Made by a program: the position numbers and the translations under genes. A stretch of 64,000 nt of DNA from Diploscapter coronatus. Lineage: Eukaryota; Nematoda; Chromadorea; Rhabditida; Rhabditidae. Shown in pieces: positions 1-20,240 of the stretch. Every line of letters starts with the position of its first letter. The stretch's first letter is position 1. The notes beneath the pieces were generated by a model. That model was given only the letters and a program-made list of their open reading frames with translations. It was not told the DNA's origin and ran no database searches. The stretch covers positions 67,781,249-67,845,248 of the forward strand of contig OZ038423.1 of NCBI GenBank assembly GCA_964036155.1, written 5' to 3'.

Positions 1-500
1 TTTAATGCTCCGGGATATTTACTCAAAAACAATCACGCCCTATTTACCGCGCCTAATCCGTATCATCTCATAAAATGAGGCGCAAAATATCCGATTTGCT
101 ATAATTATAGATCCCTATTATCTGAAGGAGGATACCCCTTTGAATTAATTTCTGATTTTTTCACCAAGCAAAAGAAACCACAAGGAACTTGTCAAAGATT
201 GGGTTTAGTACGAGAAAAGTAATTATATCTAGACCTGAATGCATGAAAGTGGTTTCATTCATAAGTTGTCTGGAGTAATTATTTAGATTTTTGAACATCT
301 AAATTTATCCAAGCTGAAAAATCCCCATTGGAATATGACCTGATAGCGTTCTTTGTGAAACTTTTGAATCGTATTTTCATAAGTTTAAACATTTCTTAGC
401 ATTTTTATACTTTTCGAAAGTTGATGGTATTTTATCCTAAATTTCCAAAAACGGATCTATGCATTTAAAAATATCCCATCTTCCTTATTTGGCTTGAACT
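1..500. other. Non-coding left flank
   Basis: AT-rich sequence with no open frame of useful length and no structured element that I could see. It may contain the 3' UTR of the small minus-strand ORF that ends at 501. Confidence 0.4.
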
Positions 501-803
501 TCATGTAACTTGAGAAATAGTGGAAATTGTCGTTGAAAAGATCGATGTTTCAGACTTTCCGCTAAATTCCCCTTCCTTTGAAACCCATGCATTTATGTGA
601 CGCCTTTCTTCGCTAATCTTATCGCGAAATTTCACGATGTCCTTTAGAAAATTCTGAGGTTTGAGCATCAGTTTATTCAAAGATGTAAAACTTGTCCCAA
701 CCAGATTTTCTTTCATATCTTTTATCATAGCATCAATTTTCTGCTCGATTTCTGAGGTATCCCTAAGAATCTTGTAAGAAAAATATTTTCGTCGACTTCT
801 CAT
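501..803 (-). CDS. Hypothetical 100-aa protein, unrecognised
   Basis: This is an uninterrupted ORF whose ATG directly follows an in-frame TGA. A plausible splice or trans-splice acceptor (TTTCAG on the minus strand, near 836) lies about 30 bases upstream. The predicted protein is charged and helical (many Lys, Glu and Asp, with Leu/Ile spacing suggestive of a short coiled coil around residues 17-75). It has no signal peptide, membrane segment or motif that I recognise. Codon choice is mixed rather than AT-extreme, which argues mildly for real coding. It is the nearest gene-like object to the left edge and could be the last exon or a single-exon gene. No function is assigned. Confidence 0.3.
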   Translation of the reverse strand: MRSRRKYFSYKILRDTSEIEQKIDAMIKDMKENLVGTSFTSLNKLMLKPQNFLKDIVKFRDKISEERRHINAWVSKEGEFSGKSETSIFSTTISTISQVT

Positions 804-1042
804 TCAATTTCATTTCCTGCATTTGTCTACTTCTGAAACTATGAGATGTGCAACTTGGAAATTCATATTTTGCGCGCCCCTTCATTATTTCCTCGTTCAG
901 GCGTACAAATATGTTTCATTGCATATTCGACTTTTTATGTTATTTTCCATTTATGATGTGCATAGTTTATATGTCTAGTATCATTTGCAACATATTTATT
1001 ACCTAAAATCCTTACCGAATTTTTAAACATATCTTAAAAATT

Positions 1043-1053
1043 GGATCTTTCAG
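1043..1053 (+). promoter_or_regulatory. Probable trans-splice or 5' UTR splice acceptor
   Basis: A pyrimidine-rich GGATCTTTCAG stands six bases before the start codon of the receptor gene, with no upstream coding exon in evidence. This geometry is typical of nematode spliced-leader addition sites, and it decides the choice of start at 1060. Confidence 0.5.
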
Positions 1054-1059
1054 TTTGGC

Positions 1060-4000
1060 ATGACCACCGACAGCAATGAAAATGAGTGTCTGGACGATTC
1101 GCAGGAGTTTAGGTTCGAAAATAGCATGTAAAAATATATCTAAAATGGGCTTTCAGCTACACTCAATACATATTCCGTGCCTATTTCACGACGTTCACCT
1201 ATCTCTTTGGCATCATCGCTAACACAATCAATATTATCGTTTTCTCGCAGAAAACGGTAGGAATTTTCTAAAACTGGTCAACAGTTCGAAAAATTAACAT
1301 CATTAAGAATTGGAGATAGTCGCACTTCAATATTTTGATAATCAATACCTTGCGAATAATGGGAAACAATAATTCAGATTAGGTTTCCGTAACTCTGAAA
1401 CATATCTAACTTTTCGTTTCTAAATAGCATAAACAGATTTTTAGTTGCCATAATTGACTATCAGATGCTTAAACCATTGAAAAAATTTTACTTGGCACCA
1501 CATCCATAAATTTGGAACATACCTTACCTTTAACGTCTAAATCATACGATCAAACATTTAACTACTATTGCATTGATCATAGAGCGTCCCAAAGAACAAA
1601 AGTACAAATGATATAATTTCATATTCGCTAATTTGAAACATAACGTTTTCAAATTAAAAAATCAATTTTAGATGCGCAACCAACCAGTCAATTGGTTCTT
1701 TTTCGCTTTATCTCTTTCCGACTTAGCTGTGCTCATCTCCAGTTTCTTTGTCTACTCAATGCCCGTCTATGTTGAGCGTGCACCAGGTAAAATGTTATTT
1801 TCATCTTTTTTATAGTGGAATATTTTAGAATGGTCCCGATTATCCGTATCGTTGATGGTGTGGTTCTACCCGACGTCTCAAATTGGATTGACAATGTCTG
1901 TCTATCTAACAGTGCTTGTGTCAGTCCATAGATATCTCGGAGTTTGTCATCCGTTTCTGGTAGGCTTATAGAATTTATAAGCTTTGAACCTCATTTCATG
2001 CACAAAATAACAGAAAACTAAAATATGTAACAATTGTATCTAACTAGTCGTCTAGAAAATCTCAGATAATTTGCGCAGGATGTTAGTGAAGATCACAAAT
2101 GAAAATATCGATAAGTCTAAAATGGAATCATAACCTGAACAATAACGTTCAGATACGTCGCATTTCGAATTCTTCCGCAGTGAAGATAGTCATCGCTACG
2201 GCAGTTCTGTTCGCATTCCTGTTCAACACAACTCGATGGTTTGAAATTCGATCGGATGAAATTTGTGAAGGAAGGTAGGATAGAAAATTGTGATTTATTT
2301 ATTTATTTTATTCATGTAAAGCTATCGTCAAATGATTGATAATACAAACATTTCATTTTGTCCAGGCTTATTTTGAAACATAATAATTTAATAAAAATAT
2401 ACCGCTGATAATTACTTTCAAGTAATAACTCATTTATTTTTAGAGTGGTAATAGCAGTTCCGACCGTCCTGATGGTCAACAATTCGTATATCATCATTTA
2501 CCGCAATTGCCTCTATTCACTCGTCATGTTCTTCCTGCCATTCTTTGTCCTGAGTTTCGTTAATTTCAAAATCATCGGAACTTTGAGAACCTCTTACAAG
2601 TAGGTTTTAAAGTAGTGAAACATCAAAACAGCTTTAAAATATAGTCTGTGTGAAACAGAAATAATCCAAACCTTGTAAAAATATTGCTTTATTATGTTTA
2701 AAATGTCTAAAAACTGCAATTATCGTGATATATATTAGTTAAAGATATTTTCAAAATTTGAAAACATCTGAATCTAAAATGAAATTCGTATTTTTCAGAA
2801 TGCGCCGCCAGATGACGATCCACAGCTTGAAAGAAAAGAAGCGTGGCTTGCAGAAGAAGATCTCAAGTCCGATACAGACAACTGTCAGTCAGGTATCTTT
2901 TTTGCTCTTTTTCATCATCTGAATTTTATTGATTATTCTCAGAACGGTAGCAACGGCCCTGAAACAAAGACACTGAAATTCCCCCGATTATCGCAGTCGA
3001 ATTGTCAAGTCGCTCAGATATCGGGGTCTAATTGCTGGAATAATATCGGTGAGATTTCTGGAATCATTTAATTTTTTAAATGTTTCAACAAATTCCAAAG
3101 CCTGAAACACTCTTTGAATCGTTTTCCAGCCTCTTATGAGACTTAGTTAATAAATTATTACATTTAATCAAATATCAAACTAGCAATACCTTTAAATCTA
3201 TTACTATATTTCAGATCGTAAAGACCACGGCGTCACAGTCATGCTCGTCGCTATCACTACGGAATTCCTCGTGTTCAATCTACTGGCTTTCGCGATGAAC
3301 ATGATTGAGTTGATCGCTGGCCAAGCAGCACCACAATCATCCATATTTATTTTCCTTTTGGAGGTAGGTTTCCAAAATTTGAAGCATGGTGATCCATATA
3401 ATTCAAAGTGATAGTAGGGCATTTTATGAGTTGAATTGAATTGAAGATATCAAATTTAATCCTACTGAATTGAGCAAAAATATTTAATTTTCAGATTTCA
3501 ACCCTCTTGGTGAATATCAATGGTGCTTCGACGATCGTGATCTACCTGATATTCGGTTCTAAATATAGAGCCGTTTTTTGCAAGGTAAGCTTTTTCTTCA
3601 AAAATAATAAATAAATAGATCAATTTTTAGCTCTTCCACACCTACCTCAAAGTGCCGAAAGTTAATCTTCGCAAGCCGTCGATATATACGGCTTCTGGAC
3701 ATATTGGAGATACAACTCAGCTAATGAATGAAAAGAATGGAGAATTGAAGAGTCAGCATAGCATTAAGGTAATTGAATCATGAGTTTTAAATTTTGATAA
3801 GAATATCATCATCTCGAAAGAAATGTGACTTGCAATGAATGCTCTATTTTCAAACATTATGTTTCACGTGTTTGCATCTTTCTTGTACATCTGGATCAGG
3901 GCTGTTGCGGAATCGAATTAAAAAAAAATCGGAGTCGGAAGTTCCGACGTCAAAAATCGCCGGAATTTGCGGAGTCGGAACTTCCGCAACAGCCCTGATC

Positions 4001-4195
4001 TGGATTTTATCAATGTCATCATAGAATCACCTTTTAATATTAATAATTTTCGAAATGTAAAATTTTTGGATCAATTGAAACTCTTAGTTAAACTGATTAA
4101 CTAACATTCATTTTCAGAGCTACCGCGATCACAATTCCCGTCGTATGACTGCTGACAGAGTTGAGCGAATGCCGATTCTGAATGACTGCTCTTAA
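1060..4195 (+). CDS. FMRFamide-peptide receptor-like GPCR, 12 exons, 443 aa
   Basis: Exons: 1060-1112, 1157-1256, 1672-1786, 1829-1959, 2153-2274, 2444-2599, 2799-2892, 2943-3048, 3215-3363, 3495-3584, 3631-3768, 4118-4195. All junctions are GT-AG and in phase. The product is a rhodopsin-class seven-transmembrane receptor. TM1 is encoded by exon 2, TM2 by exon 3 (SLSDLAVLISSF), TM3 with an HRYLGVCHPF motif in place of DRY by exon 4, TM4 followed by TRWFE by exon 5, TM5 by exon 6, TM6 by exon 9 and TM7 by exon 10. TM7 ends in IVIYLIFGSKYR, a degenerate NPxxY. The HRYxxVCHPF and R-W/F-F-E signatures are characteristic of invertebrate FMRFamide receptors (FRPR family). Exons 7-8 form a long basic and Ser-rich third intracellular loop. 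The receptor should act at neuronal or muscle plasma membranes through G proteins. The family is fairly sure; the ligand and the orthologue are not. Confidence 0.85.
3890..4004. repeat. Foldback (MITE-like) element in receptor intron 11
   Basis: Terminal inverted repeats of about 23 bases (left 3890-3912, right 3982-4004; core GATCAGGGCTGTTGCGGAA) bracket a roughly 70-base interior. The interior carries GGAGTCGGAAGTTCCG and its near-inverted copy GGAGTCGGAACTTCCG. The whole element can fold into a long hairpin and has no coding capacity. Confidence 0.75.
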
Positions 4196-4468
4196 TTATC
4201 TGGCTAATTAAGATACTTAAATTTCACTTAATTGTTTCCAATTATCACCTCTTAATTGCTATCTAATTATCATGCTGTTATAATATTCCTTCATAATAAC
4301 TCACCATTAGCGGGTATCTTTAGTAATGCTACTATCCTCATATTTGGTGTCTCTGTGGAATCAAGCGGGTCGATAATTACCCTAGTTAAGATCTGCTAAT
4401 TGAACGATTTCAAAGATAATTGCTCCAATTATCTTTCTAATCTGTCAATTTTGCAATGGTAAATGACT

Positions 4469-4474
4469 AATAAA
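4469..4474 (+). terminator. Candidate polyadenylation signal for the first GPCR
   Basis: AATAAA 274 bases after the receptor stop codon, within an AT-rich 3' flank. Confidence 0.35.
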
Positions 4475-5113
4475 TAATTTATAAAGAAAATCTATGTTAG
4501 TTTTCTGCAAGAAGACTCGAAATTCAACGAAACCATCTTCAGCCAGCTTTTATTTTCTTAAGTTCGCAAGTTATCCAAAAATTAACATAAAATGAAGAAA
4601 AGCTAAATTATTAGGAAAAATCATAAGTAAAGTGAACTGATAAGTGGAATTAAAATTTTTTAGGATTTTTCAGAATTTTTTGATCGTACGGCAGCAGCAA
4701 CAGCGATATCACCAATTTCACTTGAGATGAAGATGCAAATGCCGCATGGTTTCTAGTCTCATGAAAACCGCGCCGCAATTGCAAGATCACAACCTCTCGT
4801 TCTCATAAGGAAATCGATATGTTGGATGGTATGTTGGTGGAACTTTGAGAGAGTCAGAGATATGGTGAAGAAATAATGAAACATTTGACGGTGAACGTCA
4901 AAAGTGAAACTCGAAGATGGAGAATTTTGGAAAAATGGTTGAAGAAAAGTCAATATTCAAAAATTAAGACCCTTCCAGCCAATTTTCCAGAGAAAGAAAA
5001 AAAATTGCAGCAGTGTGGACGGGAAATGAATTGCAAATAATGGTGGATATCTCGTATGGGTAAGTTGAGTTTGAGCAGCAAGTTGGAGACCGGGCGAGGA
5101 ACCGCGAAGACGC
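4475..5113. other. Convergent intergenic / 3' UTR interval
   Basis: The interval lies between the convergent 3' ends of the receptor gene and the first actin gene. Part of it should be actin 3' UTR (minus strand). Short ORFs here are shadows of the actin last exon or chance, and nothing else was recognised. Confidence 0.5.
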
Positions 5114-6534
<1,421 letters not shown>

Positions 6535-6562
6535 CTCTGAGCTCTTGTTTTACCTGGAAACG
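6535..6562 (-). promoter_or_regulatory. Candidate trans-splice acceptors of actin copy A
   Basis: Reading the minus strand, TTTCCAG and then CTCAG occur within 25 bases of the ATG. Either could receive a spliced leader. In C. elegans three of the four actin mRNAs carry SL1 (known); its use here is inferred. Confidence 0.4.
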
Positions 6563-9500
6563 AATCATTTTGGATAAAAAAATAGTGGTAAAACGATTTG
6601 AAAGAAAAAACGGAAAGAAAAACAACAATTGGAAAAAATTTCATGAAAGTCAGAAAATTTTTAAACATTCAAACAAAGAGGTGAGCATGAAATATTTTTG
6701 GCCGCAACATTTTACAGTCCCACCCTTACAATCATGAAGTTCTTTGCATAGCGTTCTGCCCGCAAAATTGAGTTGTTTTAGGTTTATTTGCTAAGGGTTT
6801 ATTCACAAAAGAAGGCGTGGTTTGAGGAAGCATTTCAAATGAAATTTTTGAGCAATTGCTAGTTTCATGTTTCAACTCTTTGAATGGATGAAAGCAAACT
6901 TTTTGGAAAGTAATTCTACGCGCATGGATGAATGAACCGAATTTAGATAAGGTAATAATCGGACTGTCTGAAAACGTCTCCAAAAACGTGACTGAAAATA
7001 AAATGATGTAAAAGTGGATGAGCACGAGGGAAAAGTCGGAGATGAAAATATGACAGTGCTCTTATTTTTGCGGCGAATTCGAAATAATCAGCATCGTTCC
7101 GAGAATTGCCCTGATTCACTTCTATATGTTTTGTCCGATTCTCAATTCTCAGAATGGCACCAAAAGAATGACAAATATCGGCATTTTGGTGAGAAATAAG
7201 CGAGAAACAATCGAACGACACAATTCTCTAAATTCGATGCTGCCATTTGGAAGGAAAAAGCAAAAGTTTTTATTTGCATAATTTCTGATCAGTTTTATAA
7301 AATTAACTGATTTTATAGGTTTCAAAATTTTTCAGAAGTAACAAATTAGGCGACTATTTGATATTCCATCGGAATTTCTTGATAATAAAAACATAGATTG
7401 TGTTTTTTTTCTTAATTTTGGAAATTAAATTCCTAAGTTTCAAGATTATTTATTTCGTAATGATCTTGAAATAAATGTAATGGCCGATGTGCATGGTTTT
7501 GAGAATCCAAAATATTTGTAGATCATTGAAGATAAATGAGGGTCAAAAAGTAATCGGGAACTTCAAAAGTCTACATTTTTTCTGGTGAATGTTGCAAAAA
7601 AGTAGTTGAAGTAATGGATGAGTAAAACAGAAAAAGCTACAATACAGTCTTCAGCTTTGAAAAAGAAGATGAGAAAGCTCGGAATGTCTGCCGAAGAAGC
7701 AGAAAATCTCGAAATAGCGCGAGAAATTGAGAGATTTGAAATTCTCTTCGCATGAGAATTGTTTGAGAGAGAATGTTTCTGAGAAGCGCGTGTGTCAAGG
7801 TGCATCTGTGCGCCTCAGTATCTGTCTGTATGCTCACTTCTTTCGCATATTGCTCGCCTCATGGAGCATTTCTGTAGAAACTTACGATATTTCCGCGTTT
7901 TTCTGACTCTTTCTCCTATTATCCTATGATATTTTTGCGCTTTTCTGTATCTTTTTTCCCTTTGCCAAGAAATAGCACAGTGATAAGTAGCGAATGAACT
8001 CGCGTTTCCCCGCCAAAGTCAATAGAAAAGTCGAAGAGAAAGAGTGATGAATGAATGAGGACGAAAGCACATGGACTTCGCTGTTTTACGGTTACAATTT
8101 GAATTAAGGTAATTGATTTTGAAATTCAATTGGGCTTTTTTTGATCTTTTTACAATTCATTTTAAGTGGACATATATTTATCGGCGGGAAGACTCAGCTT
8201 ATAATATCAATAATAGTCTTAAATTTACAGAACGAAATGCTGAAATCTAAATTCTTTTTTTTACGATTATTTCACTTGTAGCAACCGATGAATTAAATGA
8301 TAAATTTAAAAATTTTTAAAAAAAACTTTGCAATGAATATTTTTAAACCTAGGCATAAAGAAGTTCACGTAAAGTAGTCGAATAGTTTCGCGTGAGCTGA
8401 CCGTTTCCCTCGGCTTAAAACTTGTGAAGAAGATGGTTATTGGATGAGAGAAAACTAGGCAAAGATTCAGGAAAATGAGATATAGCCGCGAATCGAGAGA
8501 TTTGAGCGGGTTATACAATTGAGAGTGAAGTGTTGGGAGAGTCACAGGTCTAGAGGGGAAGTGGGAACGGGAAAGAAGGACGATAAATATTGGACAGTTT
8601 CGAGCATGATGCTCAAATGATAGAAATAGTAAGGGAAAATACGAGAATTAGGGAAAATCTAATGGTCATAGAAAAGAAAGTCTTAAAATGATAGAGAGTA
8701 AAAGATATTGAGGGTGGTACAATGGAATACGAGCCATGAGTAAAGCGCGCAAGTGTTTTGAAAACGACTGTCCGCTCATGAAAGGCCGAAGGGACAATTC
8801 ATGACTCGGCTAACCACAAACATTGACAAAATCGAATGAATAGGTCTCACAAAATCCTTTTTATTGATTAGTTGATTTTTGAGCCTAGTAGAGATCAAGT
8901 AATGAATAATGGAATTAATTGCTAATATATGAACTGGGTGAAACGTATTAGCAATAGGCTGAAAGTAAATGAGTATTGCTTTCAGACGAAAACTAGTTAT
9001 GATTCATCATTTCGATTATTCGTGTCAATGAATAATTATCACTGATGATCCCGGATGAAAAGAAGCGATTAAAAATCAATAAATCGACCAACTTCACGTA
9101 AACCCTAGTCAAGTCCTATTTACTCTAGCGAAATTTGGTGACACACAAATCAAGCAAAGTAAGCAAAGAGGGGGCGCGAGGTGGGGGAAAGCAAATGTCT
9201 TGACCACAATTCGAACGAAAAGAGTTTTTCCCCCCAAATCCTCGAGGTATCGCAGACAGTTTTGTATGACTATTCTACAACACAGCAGTCGAGACATTGC
9301 CTTACTGCCTCGCGTACCATGCGGCGCACGCCGACGACCCGAATCCCCACAGATTCAATTCAATTGCTTTGTTCCGTTTTCTGCGCAACTCACTGCGTTC
9401 CTAACCTTGACTATGATTAAGGATAGAAGGGTCGAACTCTGACTCAGTTCGCAAGAAACGACTTGACCAGTATTCCGAAGAAGGCGCGTTTTCACTTTCC

Positions 9501-12500
9501 AAACGAACTAATGCTTGGAAAGAGCCAGAGATACTCCAGAGAAATAACGTTATGACTAGCTTTAGAGAAAATGAGATAGATAGTGTTAGACAAAAAATGA
9601 ACGTAAGAGATGCACCGTTTTCGTATGCAACATAAACGCGAACGCGAGCGAAATCCTAGAAGCTTTTTCCGTTGTCTTCTCCTTGCACGACCTCGTTTGG
9701 ACTTGACTCCTCAAGAGAGACGAGCGTTAAATTAAAGCACGATGAAATAGTGCGAAAAAGTTGGAGAATCCAAACCAGACGCACCGAAAAAAATCATAAA
9801 ATTAATGAAAGTTCTACGCCAAAACTAGGCCAAATATGGCGTTCTTTCGCCGATATTTTAATAGGAGCTGCAAATGAAGAGGTTCAGCACTTGAAACGTC
9901 GCGAAAGAAAATGAAAAAATGTACGAAGGAGTTGCGATAAGTCCCGCCCTTTTTCCAGGTGTTGCCTGGAAATCGAAAATTATCTCGAAAAATTTTCCTC
10001 CAGAACCTGCAGAGATGAACTTAATCGGCTTATGGACTTACAGAACGAATTAGTAGAAGAGCAAATGATGCAATACATCGAATAGACAATTCCTCGAAAA
10101 AGTGTGGGACTGTTTGGGAGGAAACGTGAAAATTCTGGAACAGAAAATCTGGGAGGAATCAATTTTAGAAAAATTGTTCTTTCAGATTTTTTTCAAAAGG
10201 CTTAGAAGATGATAAGTTGAAACGCGATTTGAAATTTCGATTTGATCAATTGGTAGCGTTATGAAAAATTTCCAAATAGGTTCAAAATCGAGTCCGTTCG
10301 AAAATTATTTCGTAAATTTCAAACTCCTACAAAGAAATTCATGAAACATAAATAAAGAAAATGACCGATATCTCGCTTCTGAACAAGAATGTTTGATAAA
10401 TCATCATTTCCGAACAAGCAATGAAAAATTCATGTCTCGATTTCAACCCAAAAGAGAAGTGAAACATAATGCATAAATTTAGGGAAATCCAAAATTCCGC
10501 CCAAATTCGGTGAAAATCGATTTTTAGAAGTACAGTGGTCAGTTCTATAGAGGGGATAGTGCATGAGAATGCGCGCGCATACAGAGATCACTTTTAGAAG
10601 GGACAGGAGAGATTTAGAAAGAAGAGAAACAGCATGGGATTTGCGAGAGAAAAAGAAATGGAGATAACTAGACTAAGTGCGAGACTCTCTTGTATTATAT
10701 CTGGGGTACTACTTTTTCGCTGCGCAGTTCTCTCTCATTGACCTCATTCTTTCATGTCTAAACCTCTTTGTATTCAGCCATGAACCACTTTGTATTTCTC
10801 GCCACTTCTCTCAACCTCTCCTTTCAGCATTATCTTTCTCAGTACTGACTCTCTCTCTAAAATTTCCTGATTCAATGTACTGATTTATTCTACATCATTT
10901 GCTCTAGGTCCTGGATTTTTCACTCTTCATCATTCTAATTCTCTCTACTTAGCATGACATCTCAAATCTTTGATATTTGAGAAATTCATAACCTCACAGC
11001 TTCATGAAATTACATGTAGGGAAAAAGGCAAATACTCTTCTGTGTACTTTTTTAATATTATTTCACAAGTTGTGAGTTTTTCAGATTACCAATCCTTTTA
11101 TCTCTAAAGTCATTATATCTCTTATTTCTCCCAATCTTTTTATCGCACATCCCTTTCAAATTATTCTATTTCTTGATGGCAAAAGAGTCGTTTCCCCCTC
11201 CATTTTCATCACACTATTCGAGATGCTGAGAAGAAATAGAATGGGAAAAATGGAGAGGATAAAAATTTTTCGGTCTCTAACATACAGGATGCAGTGCCTT
11301 CATCATATCGCCAAATGTAAGGTCAAGATCATCATCTCTTTATTTCTCTTCTCTCACTTCAGAATGAATGCGAATCGCCATTCATAAAGACCGAGATATT
11401 CCAGGAATTTGTCGAATCTATTTACATGCAACACGAATGCGAAATCGAGATGAAGATTGATTACGATTTATGGTTTGAATGAAACGCCCAAGTGACATAT
11501 TTAGAAACAATATCATCCAATGATGAAGAATATAATCTAAACGCAGTCTGTATATATAAAATCCCATAAATAGACTCAAGAAACCATCCGAATTCTCTAA
11601 ATTGTTGAGCATTCCCAATAATTGGATATTGGACGTTAGATCAAGAATAGAATGAAGTCTTATTAGAATCATCAAGAAGAGTAGAGTTAGCAAAAAGTAA
11701 ATATCCACTCGAGCGTTCAACGTTTCATGTTCTAATTGTGACTAGAAACTAAGCACGCGTACGAGTTTAGAGCAATTACAATGTAAAAACACAGTCCAAG
11801 CATAAAGATAGTATGTTCCTAATTATAGCTATTACATTGGCTTCTAAAGTCAACAAAGAATTAGTATTAGCAAAGAAGATATCGCAACAATTTCGTTAAC
11901 ACCGAAACTTATGCAATTTCTCTGAAATTTCGCGATGGTAATACATATCGCTAAATATGGAAATTCAAGGTTTTACAGATTCAAACGTCAATAATGCAGG
12001 TGTGAAAGTCTTATGTAAAAAGAGCGGTTCAGACTCAGCACTGATACAGAATCCGACAATGAAAACATAACTCGAAAAAGAAGCAGAAAATTCTAGGGAT
12101 TTCAAAATCAGATTTAGAGAAATGTAACCTTCATTTTTCCTATTTCCATACATGGCGAATGTGCGCGGGCGCGGGTACTTTGTGGAACAAACCTTATTTT
12201 CATTTGTCTCCCTCTTTTCCCGCCCTATTTTCCTAATTTTTCGAAGTTTTGACCCTCGAATTTTGTAATTCTATTTCGTTTCCTTGCTATTTTCGTTTTC
12301 TGTTCCCTCCACCTTCAATACTTCATTTCTAGCTTCTCTGCTCTCTCTCCGCCTTGTGTTATGTCTGATTCACCTTTTCAATTTTTCAGCCTTTCTTTGT
12401 CAATTCCTCCAACACGCGCGCAATGCATTTTTGACTGTGTGGCGCGAAAAAGTGAAATTCAAAAAGTTAGAAATTTTTCAACAATTGGAAGATTGTATAT

Positions 12501-13599
12501 TTCAAAAAATTTAAGATCGAAGCGAATTCCGGGTTATCCAATTGTTTAGTTAGTGAAGACAAATTCATTTTCGCGATTAATAATCATGGCAAAATTTGAT
12601 ATAAGCGCGATCAGCGAAACTAACCGGAACAGAATACTTTTTAGATTTCCAAAAATTGTCCAGCAAAAGCAAAGCTATGCTCATTTTGGTGCGGGGATTT
12701 TTTTTTGCAGTCACTTCTCATTTTATTCGGAAAGTCACTTCTTATAGCGTTTCGACAAAATACAGAATCTGAATTTTATCTTTCGCAAAACGATCAGTTT
12801 TCGTAGTTTCAATTAAACATTCCATTACGACGTCCAAAAATCTCGATTTTTGAGGAGTTTTCAACTATAGAGTTTGAAGAAAAATTCAGTGTATCATGCA
12901 AAAAAACTGTTCTATGATTATAAATTAGGAGCCCGGCCAGATGGGTCGGAAAAAAATGGTCGAAAATTTCTAACGCATAGTTCTAATGTTAATTTAGGCC
13001 TTTCCAAGTTCATTCGACATTCGAGTTCATTGATTTCCGTTGGAAAAATCCAACATAGAAATAAATTTATATCATTTTCTCAAGTTGGATGGGTTTAAAA
13101 ATTTTATTTGTTTCATATTCGCCTGAAACAAGACATGAAAACAGCTCATTCAAAGGAATTTGTAAAAAGAGACCAAAACAATTATTGGAATGGAATGAAT
13201 TTTGTGTGAAAAATTCACTAATATTTGTATGAAGTCACATATTAGAGTTGTAAAGCACATGAAGAAGTATGCTTACAAGAAGACCCAGTAGCAGATTTGA
13301 AAAATGAATCGTTAAGAATTTATTTCGAAAAAAAAGTTGGAGATAGTAGCTTTTGAAGCGAATAAATTATGAAAGTGCAGTTGATTTAGTAAGTATCAAG
13401 TTTATAGTCAGGAAAGGTAATAAATTACGAGGTTGCTGAGTATTCTGTTCTATTAGTATCTTGAATCTCATAAAATCAACTGCCAGAAACAATTATGCAA
13501 GGCTCAATTGCATCATTTTGTACGTGTCACAACTCAGTGGGATAGAAAAGTGAAGTTTATGCAAGAAGTGTAAAATTTGTGACCAAAATTTTTATAAGT
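6563..13599. other. 7-kb non-coding interval between actin copies A and B
   Basis: No exon chain could be built on either strand. Short ORFs are isolated and lack conserved motifs. The part nearest 6535 should hold the promoter and outron of copy A, and the part nearest 13599 the 3' UTR of copy B. A block around 9100-9540 is noticeably less AT-rich than its flanks, and the 7560-8060 stretch has GA/TC-rich tracts. Muscle or hypodermal enhancers are plausible here but not visible as defined motifs. Confidence 0.5.
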
Positions 13600-17930
<4,331 letters not shown>

Positions 17931-17956
17931 ATACCTCACTCTCTCTCTCGCCATCG

Positions 17957-17964
17957 TATAAAAG
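17957..17964 (+). promoter_or_regulatory. TATA box of actin copy C
   Basis: GTATAAAAGC follows a CTCTCTC tract and lies 110 bases before the ATG. Initiation would be expected near 17987, inside TTCACCAGTCTG, giving a conventional 5' UTR of about 80 bases. No good trans-splice acceptor precedes this ATG, unlike the other two actins. Confidence 0.7.
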
Positions 17965-18009
17965 CTGGGGAGAGGGGCGGGACCTTCACCAGTCTGTGAC
18001 TAGGCTTAG

Positions 18010-19495
<1,486 letters not shown>

Positions 19496-20240
19496 GCATT
19501 CGGCCCCCTTCCAAATATGGTTATTCCATCACCGAATACCATTATCCTTATCTTTTTCTTTCTTTAACTTTTTTCTATCTTTTTTCTTTTAAAACCGGAA
19601 TATTCCCTTTAAGATCAAGCACAAAATTTACACTCAGACACGAGAGATTGAGACGATTAGCTGTGGTAATTTGTGCAATCATCCAAGATCTGCCCATTTT
19701 TCCACTCTAAACAACAACAAATTTTGCCTTACGCTTAAGCCATACAAACCTTTTGTTTTCCAATTTTTCTTTCACGATAATAATATGTTATGATCATGTT
19801 CATTGTTTTACCACCATCAGCACCGAGATTCATTGAATTTGATTATTCTGATCATCTTTCTATATAATTGTGCCTTATATTCAATTTTTATTGTCCCATT
19901 ATTTTCTTATTTTGTACCACCTAATTAGATGCGAAAATCCAACATCATCACATCTTTGAGACCATTCAAATGTTACATCTTCAGAATTAACAATAACACC
20001 ATCTCAGTACCATCATCGCCTTAAAATTTGTACTGATTATTTTTGAGATCTTTGCAAGTGAGAAGACCATCATTTCATTATTCTACCCGCATTTTGATAT
20101 GTTGTATATCAAACTTGCTAAGCCGTCACAGTATACAACTTTGTCCCAAATCATCTTTGCGAACTGCCAACACACAACACAACACTATGTCATCCCGCTT
20201 TTTCACAACACCTTGCTCGGGTGCCAATAAAAATCAAAAA
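19496..20240 (+). other. 3' UTR and flank of actin copy C
   Basis: T-rich plus-strand sequence without coding. The first canonical AATAAA is at 20226-20231. If no variant signal is used earlier, the 3' UTR would be about 740 bases, long for a nematode actin. Confidence 0.4.
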
